Assembly (NCBI GenBank): GCA_003116995.1
Contig: BDSL01000009.1
Span: 1,240,001 to 1,304,000 of the forward strand
DNA length: 64,000 nt
Direction: 5' to 3'
Source of the DNA: Yamagishiella unicocca
Taxonomy: Eukaryota > Chlorophyta > Chlorophyceae > Chlamydomonadales > Volvocaceae
Shown here in pieces: positions 34,913 through 47,000 of the stretch. Below the pieces are notes generated by a model that saw only the letters and a program-made list of their open reading frames with translations, was not told the DNA's origin and searched no databases. Position 1 is the stretch's first letter; every line of letters begins with the position of its first letter. The position numbers and the translations under genes are program-made.

Positions 34913-35353
34913 TTAGCGTTCCCAAGAGAGGTGCGTCAATGACGCGAAAGTCGTGAGGAAGACACGTGCGTGCGTGCGGGTAAGGGATGCGATGGCCGTG
35001 ACTGCCTCGTTCCCAACCCGCCGGCCGGAGGTACCCCTCACCAGATGATCATCAGGCAGCAGACCACCACGTGTGATGAGTCCTTTGCGGTCCAGCACCA
35101 GCGCGTTCCCATCCTGCCGCTCAAGCTCCCGCAACCAGGCAACGCAGGCGAGTTGAGACCCCGGCCGTGTGGCGCATAGCTGCCGAGCCCCTGTTCCGTT
35201 GATCAGAGATTTAGGGAGCATTGATGGCAGCGATTGAATTGCGGCCATGATAACGGACGCAAGTGTCATGTCAGATAACAGAGGGGGCGCCTGGCCTGGG
35301 GCGCCAGGCAATGCAACGGTCGGAAGCTCAACGACCTCCATAGGGGACGTCAT
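34913..35353 (-). CDS. Possible exon of an unrecognised gene
   Basis: A minus-strand frame starts at an ATG at 35353 (MTSPMEVVELPTVALPG) and stays open for 146 codons, with a possible donor (CTG|GTGAGG) after LITRGGLLPDDHL. Composition (Leu/Ala/Arg with balanced charge) looks protein-like, but I recognise no domain. It could be an upstream exon of the thioesterase gene, an independent gene or chance. Not confirmed. Confidence 0.25.
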   Translation of the reverse strand: MTSPMEVVELPTVALPGAPGQAPPLLSDMTLASVIMAAIQSLPSMLPKSLINGTGARQLCATRPGSQLACVAWLRELERQDGNALVLDRKGLITRGGLLPDDHLVRGTSGRRVGNEAVTAIASLTRTHARVFLTTFASLTHLSWER

Positions 35354-35600
35354 CCGTATAATAATTTGTTCCCCTCGATAATGGCAACCTAGGTCTCGAA
35401 ATGCTGCGCAGACCCTCCAAATAACGTCGTCCTGGGCACAACGAGCTTGCGATCAATGCGGGATGCGTCCACGGAAAGTGGCTGAGAATAGCCACTGTGT
35501 TATGAGGAATAACGTCCACTAGTCAAGGGTGTAGGTGCCGCGTGTCTCATCCTGGCTGCATAATGTTTCACGCCTGTGTAGCTGCGTCAACCCATGACGG

Positions 35601-35924
35601 TTAGGTAACTACCGTAAATGATACGTCACCGACTACGCAACCCAAATTGCCTTCAATCGAATAAGTTTTGCGGAAATGAGTCGATTGCGATTGTTTCATT
35701 GCATCCGTGTCAAAACAAAACGTCGTGCCATCAATGAATAACGTCCCTTCGATTCGGCCTATGGTGTCTTCCTCCCCGGCCAGAAGCCAATTATAAACAA
35801 CATATGCGCTATTATGCATATCACAACAACGGCGACGACGTGGAGCTTTCAAACTACTGCTGCCGCTTCTTGGATGGTAAGACAGTGATGGCCGTTGCCA
35901 GCTGCTGTCGAGCATGTCCGCCAT
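35601..35924 (-). CDS. Small hypothetical protein (107 codons), uncertain
   Basis: ATG at 35924, TAA at 35603-35601, no intron needed. The product begins MADMLDSSWQRPSLSYHPRS and ends with a beta-strand-like half containing IGRIEGTLFIDGTTFCFDTD. No family recognised. Base composition is lower in GC than the confident exons, which weakens the case. Confidence 0.3.
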   Translation of the reverse strand: MADMLDSSWQRPSLSYHPRSGSSSLKAPRRRRCCDMHNSAYVVYNWLLAGEEDTIGRIEGTLFIDGTTFCFDTDAMKQSQSTHFRKTYSIEGNLGCVVGDVSFTVVT

Positions 35925-36066
35925 TGCACCTAGTTGACATATGTGCTACAGGAACATACGGTGGAACATAGCATGTTTGGGGCAACGCCTGCTGATAATT
36001 GCCTCTAGAACGGCTTCAGTGCGTGATATCGTGCGTTGCGGACAGGAATACAGCATGTGCAAGTAC

Positions 36067-36071
36067 TTACA
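36067..36071 (-). terminator. Candidate TGTAA polyadenylation signal of the Rieske gene
   Basis: TTACA on the plus strand is TGTAA on the minus strand, the usual poly(A) signal of chlamydomonadalean nuclear genes. It lies about 480 bp after the stop codon, and I saw no other certain copy between them apart from one overlapping the stop. Confidence 0.35.
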
Positions 36072-36548
36072 CCCATACGGGCCGAGGGAAGCAGATCATG
36101 TCGTTGTACAAAGGAACTCTCGCGATTCGCATATACACCGATGAACGCCGCCCCGGGCCAGATCAATCCGTCAAAACACAAGCAAGCACGCAAATGCTGC
36201 GTGTACGAGTGGGGACGCCCAAGGCTAAAACGTCAAAAACGCTTTGGGCAATCAGGAATCAGTGCCTTTCGCACGTTGAAGTATCACTGCATAATACGCC
36301 AATCCGTGAGTTACGGCGCATGGCCAAGGGTGCATTTGCCTGGGGTTGCTGGTGTCTCCTGCCTCAACACCCCGACCCTTCAGGATGTCCGCGCCCATAC
36401 AAGTATGCCCCAGGATCTCGGCTCTAAACACGCCACCGCCATTGGCCATAAACTCCTCCACTGCTGCGAGGGCCGTTTCTGTCCCAAGAAGCTTAACCCG
36501 CACTCAGCACCCGTACACAGGCATATCAGTTACCAAACGAGGAAACTC

Positions 36549-37962
36549 TTACACGAGGACCTCGATCTCGCCCGCGGTGCTGACGCGCACTTCGAAGGTC
36601 GGCAGCGGCTTCTGCGCCGGGCCCTTGCCGACCAGCGGCAGGTTGGGCAGCTGCGGATAGGGAGGGAGGAAGGAAGGCGGAGAAAGGCCCGGCGCAACGA
36701 GTAACGTCCGAGTGGCTTTCACGGTCGCCATGTCAATGCTGAATGCCCTAGCAAGTAGCAACAATGGTGCGGTGCCGCTCTGTGCGAGTTGTTGCACACC
36801 CAAGCCCAGCAACGCGGTCCGGTGCCAACGCAGGAGCGCAGATAGCAACCAAGGTTCCCCAAATGCTATGCTCATTGACATTGTGAGTGCCCGATCATGT
36901 GAACGCCGTGTGATCCTCGTCTGAAGCCACATATGCTACGAGCTGACAACGGGTTGCACCTATTTTGCATCCCCGACGATCTTCTGCCTCCCTCACCTTA
37001 GGGCACCACTCGCCCTTGACGGCGCCAGTCGCCAGGTCAAAGTAGGTGCCGTGGGCGGGACACACGACGCACTTGTCCTTGATCTCCGCCTACATGGGAA
37101 GACAGGTCGGGGGGGGGGTCCACACTGTGGTTGCAGGACACGGGATGCAGAGCGAGGACAGGCCGCGTTATAGACCATTTCGAACGCCTCACGCAGCAAT
37201 GTGGCGAGTCGTGTGAAAATGGATACGTGGCAAAGAAAGGCGCTGAACGTGCAGGAGCGCGCAGGATAGCCTACCATCTGTAGGTGGGGCGTGCGTGAAC
37301 AGGATAATGAGCGTCCGAGACACATGTATTGATTGTAGACATCCTAGCTAAAGCAATAACTTCAAGATCCATTTCACTCACCTGGAACATAGCGGTCTTG
37401 CCTACAAGGGGCAGGCCCAGGTGGCTGCACTTGTTGGAGACAGCGCGAACCGTCCCCTCCAGCTCGACCAGGAGCACCTATAAGTCATGCGATCCAGGTC
37501 ACTGGCTGCAGGCTTACTATTGGACACGCACTGTAAGCTATGGCCGCAAGCGTCGTCGGCCCCGCTTCATAGGACGATCAGCAGCACGATCTCTAAACGA
37601 CAGGATGCGAATGAAAGCAAAGGTGACAAAGGATCAGCCCGGCCACAATAGAAAAAACCGACGTTGAGAATTTGTTGTCGCATTTCGCAGCCCGACCAAA
37701 CCCATCCAAGGATTTCAACAAAGCGACAGATAAATTGATGTCATCAATCACACGTGCCCGGCGTTCGCCCACAGACAAAAAGATACGGCGCGCATCAACT
37801 TGCCTTCTGGCCGCTGACCTCGACGACCTGCTTTCCGCCACTAGACTTCAAACCAGCAGTGCTTCCAACCTTGGTCCAGGCGGCCGCTTGGACACGCACG
37901 GCGCGGCGGGATACCGCGCTGCGGGCGATGCCCGAGTTACGGGTGCACAGAGCGCTGGACAT
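36549..37962 (-). CDS. Rieske-type [2Fe-2S] ferredoxin, probably plastid-targeted
   Basis: Complete four-exon model: 37962-37804, 37477-37382, 37089-36997, 36650-36549 (TAA), 149 residues, all junctions in frame. Residues 1-30 (MSSALCTRNSGIARSAVSRR...) are rich in Ser/Ala/Arg and lack acidic residues, typical of an algal chloroplast transit peptide. Exon 2 has NKCSHLGLPL and exon 3 CVVCPAHGTYFDL, the two Rieske boxes (CxH and CxxH) whose two Cys and two His hold the 2Fe-2S cluster. The C-terminal exon completes the beta fold (LPTFEVRVSTAGEIEVLV). There is no membrane anchor or oxygenase domain, so a soluble electron carrier is the best reading. The first intron starts with GC rather than GT (AAG|GCAAGT), the accepted non-canonical donor consensus. 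The start is the only ATG before the transit peptide. Confidence 0.88.
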
Positions 37963-40900
37963 TTTGAAATATGCTTATGAAGTCAACGCAGGTTGGGACA
38001 AAAAGCAGCGTGAGTCTGCAATGCGAAATTGGCCCATGTTTGTTCTCGGCCAATCGGATTTCAGTACGGCAGCAATGCTGCCAGCCGGAGCATAAGATGA
38101 CATACGTAGGCATCCCGAGGCACCAAGACGGGAGCATCCATCTCAGATTGGTGGAACTTGGTCAGGGAGCGGCGGAGCACTGTCGACTTCATTGATCAGT
38201 GTGGTACAGCCAGGGCGGCCAGCAGTTGCGTTAGGGGGCCAGGTTTCCGTCAGAAGCGACCCGCAGATGGACCCAGCGACTCCAGCACAAAGGACAGTAC
38301 CCATGGCTTGTAAAACTGCATGCAAAGGCCCTGCAGTGCTGCACAGTGATGTGCCAGCCGTACCTGGCTGGCATTCTTCCGCCCACGGGCGACTGGGTAT
38401 CCCGCCCAGACGCGCCAAGCCGGTGAGCCAGACCTTCCAATCCCAGAGACATCACTAAAGCATAAGTCTACGGCGGAAGTGGGATTCATGCTCCTAGGCT
38501 TGCTGGCCACTGCTCCCTCCTGCCACCTCCCATAGTGCAGCCTTATGACGCTGAGGGATACTCGGAACAGAGGTACAGTGAAACAGTGAGTGAAACCTTG
38601 GAAGACAGGTCGCGTGACTCCTTGGCAGGGCTGCTGCTGCAACCTGCTGGTGACTCATGCTGACACTCGTTCCCTGGGGCGATAACCTGGCGAAAAAGCC
38701 CATGCTGCTGCAGCGGGCGAGGGAGCCCCGACTCGGGCCTTAAACAGGCAGCACGAAGCGTTAGGACGATTATGCCAGACTGAGCCAGGCGGAGGAAGAT
38801 TCGCTTTGGGCTGATCGGCCCCTCACTCAACTGAGTACAGTAGGCAGGCACTCGGAGCTGCACGCAGTGCAATGCTAGTAGTGGTAACTGTTACTATGCT
38901 ATTAAGCCCCACCTCCAGCACGGGCCATTCATGGCCAGCTGCTGTCACGTGCATATGACGGTAGGACCACCCCGCCTGAAGGTGTCAAAGGACGGCCGAA
39001 TAGCATTCTCCCAGACAGCCGTCCAGTAGCATCAAGCCACGGCGGCCCAGTCCAGGCTTGGCCACCCGGCCCCGGCCGCCCGGTCTTAAGTACATCGCAG
39101 AGTAGTACCTACATCGCCCGGCAGTCTTACCAACTAGCAGCTGTGCCAGACGCGGGGAGCATCGGATAAGAGGCTGGTGTGCGTGGCCTTGCAGCATGCG
39201 CCAGGTCACCGTATCGCAAGGCCGACTGTAGTCGTGCTGTTGCCACGCCCGCCCCGCGCGAGTTGCCCACAAGAAACGCGTGTAGCTGGAAACGCGCCAG
39301 CTAGGGCACCGACTGCTCGGTGACGGCAACGGTATTTCAGGAGCGGATCTCCGACACACTCCGACGCACCGTACCGGCAGATCGACTCCGCGAATGGTTG
39401 CCGCAGTATGCGACTCTCTTCAGTGGCCAAACTTGTCCCGGAGACACGAGGCCCATGAAGTTGTGACCTGGGTGGCGGAGTTAGGGCAAACCGGTCCTGG
39501 AGTGCGACACTGCGGCCACTGCGGCTGGGGATGCTGCGAGGCATGACAGAAGAAAGAGCGGATAGCCGACCCCTCCTGACATCGCTTCCCTTTGCCGCCA
39601 GAAGACGAGGGCCAGCTGGCGGTGCTGACGGGCTGCAGGTTCCACGTCAGCACACAGCAGCGCGCAGAAGGGCATACGGTACCAATACGACGGTGATACC
39701 GCGTGTTGTTCGGTGCGCTGACTGGTGTGCCCATGTGAATTCAAGTGTCCATGTTGACTCCAAAATATCAGGTCCGCCATACTTCATTACAAGTTGGCTA
39801 CAATTGATGCATGTACGACACAATGGGCTGTGCCTAGTCTACCGTATATGGTGCGACGGCGACTGGTACGATGGCGACTGCCAGGGACTGCCGGTGCACA
39901 CACGCTGCATATGGTGATATCACTGGGATGCGAAAACTCTAGTCGATTAGGTAACATCAAGCCCGCTCAATAGCCTTGGTTCACGTCATCAAGATTATGT
40001 GCATTAGTTGCGATGCCAACGTGCATCAACACAAAAGCTCACTCATGTTTGTAGGTCAACCCACCAGGAAAGGGTCACGAACCAGCCCCCATGCACAAGA
40101 CATCATCTGTCTCGATGCATGCCCACACGTGGCCCCTATTTCAGGAGTCATACGTTTTCACGGGGATGATTGGGTACGTCAGGACCCCACTGCGACCAAC
40201 TGAAGTTTCGACAAGCACTGACACGATAAGCAGGTTTTATGCGGTCGCTCACGCGGCCTCACACGAGCAAAGGTTCAACGGCAAAACCAGAGATAGGGCC
40301 CGTCCAGCCACCCGGGCGACTTCCCCACTAAGTTGCTGCAAGCGGACATGATGCTCGCGTACACGCATTCATGGATGCAATCGAGGGTCCGAAAACCCAG
40401 AAAACTGAAAAATAATTGAACACAGCCCATCAGGTGGCACCGCCAGAGCCGCTTAATATGTGCCCGAGCATCATGCCGCTTAGTATGACAACGGAGCCTC
40501 CACCCGTTGGATTCGCTGGCGCCAACCACCCGACCAAGATCAAAGCTCATGATCTGACTCCGTGCCGGGTAAGGCTGGTCCCGCGCGCCTAGCATTCGGT
40601 CGCTCATGGCAGCAGCCGCGGCACCTCTACTCCCGGCAGTGGCACCTCGCCGATTAGTGCCCCACACGGTCTACCCCACAAGCCCAACGACAAGCAGGAG
40701 GCGGGGGCACCTCCTCGCCTCCGGGTAAAGCCCTCCATGAAGAACACAAGGTCGCCCCGTTGGGGATGTCCATGGTGTCGCAACTCCTGATAAACTATGC
40801 GCCAAAGGCGATGCCTGCGAACACTGCTCCAGCAGCAGACGTCCAGCCCGTGGCGAGCGCAGCACAACATTGCGCTACAGGCCTGACAATTCAGCTAAGC

Positions 40901-41055
40901 AACGCAAGCTCAAGATCAGTCGATTTAAAATTTTATGTCAATATCCCGACTTGCCGACGAACGTACGTTTATCAACGTTAGGAAGCGGCCCATGGGGTGG
41001 CCGCACGGGGCGCAGCAAAGCTATACCCGGGACGCCTACAAGGCGAGCAGGATCC
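37963..41055. other. Intergenic, no supported gene
   Basis: 3.1 kb with only short frames on both strands. None carries a recognisable motif or can be spliced into a longer product by eye. It holds the 5' flank of the Rieske gene and the 3' flank of the second Patched-type gene. Confidence 0.45.
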
Positions 41056-44000
41056 TCACATCGGTTGTACGAACGTGGGGCTGTCTATGCCGCTTCTGTA
41101 CGACGGCGGCCCGATCCAGCTCATGAGCACGGGCAGGAAAACGACGCCGTGCCAGATGGATAGGAGCACGAGTACGGCAAACATCTGGAAGATTGTCGTG
41201 AAGATGTAGTGCTCGGCGGTGGCCATGGGCAGTACGGCAAGGAAGGTGGTGACGGCGCCGTTCCAGACGGCGCCGCCGATCTCGATGAGGGCCTTATGCG
41301 CGCGCTCCTGCCGCGTGCCTGCGGTGGGGCAGCCGAGTGGGATGGACCGGCGTCGTGTGCGGAAGGAGCGAGGAGGGGGAAAACACACTTCCCGCAGGCA
41401 GACAGGACTGTTCGTACCGGCAGCGCAGCTCAACGCCTTAAGCGCTATGGTGCTGGTGGCCATGGTGGCCATGGTGGCTCGCAACCGCCGGTGCACAATG
41501 GGTGAAGATACACATGGGTGAAGATACAGACCAATCAAGTAGGCGCCGACCCCAGGGTACCGACCCTCCAGGTTGCATGGACGGTTATACTGCAGCGGCG
41601 GACACCCGGTACACCCGGTACACCCGGTACACCCGGTACACCCGGTACACACCCGTGGACACCAAGAAGGCTCTCATCACGTGTGCCGAGTAGTCGACGG
41701 CGATGCCGACCGCCAGGACCAGCACGATGCAAGTCACTGAGTTGAACTGGAGACCTGCGTAGTACATGAATCCTGCAGGGCGGGGATGGGAGAGCGGCGC
41801 GAGAAAGAAAATTATGAGAATAATTTGTTACGAGTTAAAGGCTCAAAAGTACGGCTCGCGTTCCTCATGTCGGGCGACAAATGCCGCAGAGGTGAGCACC
41901 TCGCTGCTGGCTCACACGATCAACCACCATACCGCTTGACCCACATCGGCAGACAGCGCCGACGCGAATGTGCAGCCGGCGCCCGCGGTCCACACCCCCT
42001 CTGCGTGTCGTCTCTCGGCGCCCCACTCACCGAACACGCCGACGTCGCACAGCACCACCATCAGTCCCACCATCAGGCTGGCAACAATGTCCGCCAGCAA
42101 GATAAGGGTCACCAGGAACACCGCCGCGGCGGCTATGACGACGTTGGTGATGGTGGAGGTGGTGATGGTGCGGAAGCCGTCCCAGAAGGTGTACGACTGC
42201 GAGCACGTGGAGTGCGGGCGGGGTTTGTCAAAAGCGGGTCAAGGAGCGGCTGCCGGCAAGCGTGTGCGTTTGCGGCAGCAAGGCGCGTCACCTCGGCTGT
42301 GCTGGGTGGACAAGTGGGCAAGAGGCAATAGCTGTGTTCTGGCGAGTGAGCGGAGCAAATAGCCTTGGGCGGGTTATCAGCCCACGTCCCGCGGGACCCA
42401 AGCGCTGTTGCGTGATGGACGCAGCAAGGTGCCTGGGTAAGCAAGGCGCATTAAACTAAACCCATGCCGCAGCGTGAACCCCGGACCCTCTGGGCCGCAG
42501 CGCACACGCGCTTGCGCGGGCGAGACCAGACAGCTAGCTGCTACTCAGGCAGAGCCTAGCGACATGTGGGCGAGGGAGCAGCGCGGGAGAGTTTACCACA
42601 GGCGGTACGACATGCAGGCGGGCGCGGTGTGGACATCAGCGCGCCCTGGCCTACTCGCATGCAGTGCCCCATCACTTGACGAGGCCGCGCTTGCAAATGC
42701 GCCGCGCTGATACAGCCCCGCCGTGCAAAGAAAGGGCCACTTACGAAGCCGAAGGCGATGGCGTTGAGGCCGGGCGCCGCGGCCTCCACCGTGGCGCGGG
42801 TCGAGTCCACGCACTTGACGGCCCAGGAGCCGTCGCGCACGTCCTCCGTCAGGGCGTCGATGCGCGAGCCAACGATGCGGCCGGTGGTGGGGTCGATCAG
42901 CACGTTGTCCGCAAATGACCGGCCTTCGGACCGCAGCCACACCTGGTAGATACGTAACACGGGGTCGGGACGAGAGTGAGAGAATTAAGGTGGTCGCTTA
43001 GGTGACTGCTGTCCGCTGTTTACTGGGTTCTTCTCGCCAGGAACGAAGGTAGGGCCCTTCGGTTAACACGATGGGAGGTGCCAGTCGTAACCTCTTAATA
43101 CCTGCTCGGTCTATGCCAGCCTCGACAAGCAACCTGACAAAGGCAACGTTGCGTCTACGCCGGCCGCACCTGCAGCCAGCTGTTGAAGGCGGTCTCGTTG
43201 GGAGCGCGGCCGTTGATGAGTTGGTCGCTGTACGGGCTGCCGGCACCGTTGAGCCACGCCTGGTACCTGACGTACCAACTGCTCACCGCCGGCACGTCGG
43301 CGATGTATTTGTCATTCCTACACCGCAACAAATAACAAAAACAATTCTCTCGCTGAGCAGGCGCAGACACATTAGGATGATTGAAACACGTCACGCGAAA
43401 CCACAGCTAATCCACCAGCCACCAGCCTGCCAAACACCAACGAACTACCTGCCCACGCCTGTCCGCGACAACGACTTACTTGAGGCCGTCGGATAGCGCC
43501 TGCAGCTGGTCCTGGTAGTAAAAGTAATCGCGGCCGTCCACGGTCTCCCGCGTGTATGCCGCCACCGGCACTTTCTCGCCGCCGAAGTAGCGATCCTCCA
43601 CTTGGAAGGCCTCGTGCAGCCAGTTGCCCTCGGGCACGAACAGATCTGCGGGAGGGAGGGGCAGCGAGGGCGGCAGCCGTGAGGGGGGCGGTTGGCGGGG
43701 TTGCGGAGCAGCAACCTTTCGTGGTGATTGCAATAGATAGGGCCAGGTTGGTGAGGCAGCAGCCGGTGTTTGGTACGCCAGCAGCGCACAGCTCCGTCCT
43801 AGCCTCCCCCCCCCGAGTGCCACCACGTGACCCTACGCCCCTCTTTGCTTACCGCGGAAGTTGAAGTCCTGTCGGCATAGGCAGGGGCGTGATGGGTGTT
43901 GTGGCGCGCGTGTTGGGTAGATCCAAGGAGGAGGGTGAGGGAGAATGGGGATGGGGTGGGTGGGTGGGTTTCTTCGGGTTAGGGGCCGTGTGGGAGCGAC

Positions 44001-47000
44001 GGCGATCAAGGAGCGAGCTTGGACGTGGGCGGCGGCTAACAAGCCATTGGCACGACGTCAATACACCGGCAGCGGGGTGCATGTGGGCGGGGTGGCTGAG
44101 TGGGAGGAGGTAAGTAGAAACCAGCCAAGCCAGGCAAAAGCAACTCCCTGCTCCTATGCCGCAGAGCAACAGCACCAAGAGTGGAACCATAACTCCTCGC
44201 ACCCAGCAACCGAGCCTCGGCACCGGCATCGCTCCGAGACTGCAATACCGTACGAATCGCCGTACGAATAAGAATCGCCGTACGTACCATGTAGACCTTT
44301 GTGCAGCCGTAGATTGCGAAGCCCAGCATCACGCACTCCAGCACCACCACCGCGATCTTGCCGTAGATGTTGAGCGACACCGCCGGCAGCCAGCGCGCGA
44401 TGAGCTTGGTGGTGAACTGGTCGTCGTGGGGGTTGAACACGCGCTTGCCCCAGCAGGTGATGGTCTCAGTGCTGAAGTCGCGCGGCGGCGAGGCGACCGC
44501 CGGCTTGCCGTCATCCTCCTCCTGCGGCTGCTGCTGCATCTGCTTCTCCGGCGACGGCGGCCGGACCTCCACCTTGACCGCCACATCGCCGCTGGAGGCG
44601 GCGGTGGGGCCTGTGGAAGCAGACCGGCTGGGCGGCGCGTTGGTCTGGCCGGGCGGGGGCGTCTGCCCAGGGCCAGAGTGGTCGTGCTTGTAGATGTTGC
44701 TGTCAAGGGTCCAGCCGTTGTTGCCGGCCTCCAGCTGCTCGCGGACGGGCTCGGCCTGGCAGCAGCATGGCGCGACGCAGCCGAAGCAAGCGCAGCCGGC
44801 GCCCAGGCGGGCTCGCAGCTCGCGGCGGGCGTCGAGGACCAGGCAGGCCGGAAAAACAGTCACCTGGGGTTCGGGTGGGTGGCCGTGGGTTACATGTGTT
44901 GCGATGAGGCGGCGCCGGCGGGGGGAGGGTATATAAAGAGAATCCGCGAATCGGGAGGGGGGAGGTGCTTGAGGCGAGAGAGAGAAGGCCAGGTAGGGCC
45001 GGATGCTTTCCAGCTGCAGCCTGTCGGCACCGACACGGTAACCGACAGCATTTCCACCGGGGGTTCTCTGATGCGTTGCGTCGTGCAACCCGCAATGCAC
45101 ACACGCGTTACGGTAGGCCAACATAGCCGGCTTGGCGCATTTGTGTTTTTACCTACGTCCCCAAGAAGGATGCAGTTTCCCGGGTCGGCGCCCTGCGTCC
45201 GAGCATGCACTCCGCACAGCGCGCTGCGCCCGAGCATGCTGCTCGCCCCTCCCTCATCGCCCCTCCACCCGCTCGCCTGGAAGATGAACACCAGTAGGGT
45301 GCCCACGGAGGCGTAGACGGAGAAGCTGAGCAGCGCCTCCAGGCTGGTGTAGGTGCCCACTGCGAAGGCGATGACGTTGGTCATGCAGGACACGGTGATG
45401 GAGGAGCCCGCCAGGCCGAGCGCCTCGCCCATCCTGGACAGAGTCGAAGCGGGCGGGGGAGGAGACAAGCGTACGGCGGATCAAGGTGAGGGCGGTTGGA
45501 TCTTGTGTGGGGGCCGATGCAATACAAGCACATGCGGGGGGTAGATGAGGGGGAAGGACAGGGGGCCGCAGCCGGCGGCGTCTTCCGGCGCCCGCCGGGG
45601 GAAGCGACAAATGGCATGATGGGAGTTGGTGGTTGCAAGTCCGGCAGCCCGCTCAAAAGCGCGGCCAGCGCAGTGAAAGCGGCACTGAGGCGTGCGGGGT
45701 GTGTGATGACCAGGGGGGACATCGTGGCTGCGGGGGCTGGCGGGCTGCTGGCTCGTCGCTCACCTGTACTCTATGGGCGCGTCTGGGTCCTGGTCGAAGT
45801 AGTTGGACACAATGACGAAGGTGCTGTCCTGTGAGATTTCGCGTCAGGGGTAGTCGGGGATAGTCAGGGGCAGTCAGGGGTACTCAGGGGCAGTCAGGGG
45901 CAGTCAGGGGTAGTCAGGGGTAGTCAGGGGTAGGAGGGGGTAGTCAGGGGTAGTCAGGGGTAGAAGGGGGTAGTCAGGGGTAGTCAGGGGTAGTCAGGGG
46001 TAGGAGGGGTAGGAGGGGGTAGGAGGAGGTAGGAGGGGGTAGGAGGGGGTAGGAGGAGGTAGGAGGGGGTAGGAATGCCCGACCGACCCACGTCCCCCCG
46101 TCGTGCCCTGCTTGCGGGTCGCCGCCCCCGGATCGGCCCCACTCACCACTCCCACTCCGACCAACAGGAACGGCAGCACCTGGGGCAGAGGGCAGCCGGC
46201 AGAGCGAGAGACACCGGCGCGCAACGTGAGGGACAGCGCGATAGGCAGGATGGGTCGGGTGGACATTGCGATGGATATCGGGTGCGTATCGCGGTAGACA
46301 TCGGGTGCGTATCGCGCACATCTAGCAGCGTAGGGCGCAGCACCAGTCCAGCGCAGCACAGGGCGCATGCATAGAGACCCTCGGCTTCTGCTGCCTACGG
46401 CCAGGACTGGCCATGCAAACCAGCAACCGTGCCCAAGGCAAGGCGGTCCCGGCAGCCCATCCATACGGCACACGAGCGAGACATGCTTGCTGCCAGGGCC
46501 ACGGAAGGTGCAGGAAGGTGCCGCCCATGCGGGGTCTTCATCCCCGGCACTTTCCCGCCCGGTTGGGCTGCGGCCCCTCCCGTCCACCGACGCGCCAACG
46601 GGCTCCTCGCCACCACCCCGCCGACCCACCTGGCACACGAAGTTGAACTTGACGCCCAACCCGGACAGCAATCCCAAGTCCATCACGATACCCATGCCGA
46701 TAGCCAGGAAGCTGCCGAGCGCAACGTGGACCTTCTGGTAGGCCCAGCTGCGCGTGCAGAGGCGGCGATGAGGGGTCCAGAAGCGGATGAGTGTGCGTAT
46801 GCGGATGGGTTGGTGCGTGGTTGCTGAGCGGCGGGCACCGCGGGGTTTGCAACAGTGGTGTGCGGCATCCCAGCCACGAGACGGGGGCAACCGGTCGGCG
46901 AGCGACCACGCCTCGCCAACCCTCACGAACCGAAGGCTGAACCGCGAAGCGTACGGAGGGGAGGTGGAACCAATGTCGGCAATGGGCATGTACGACACAT

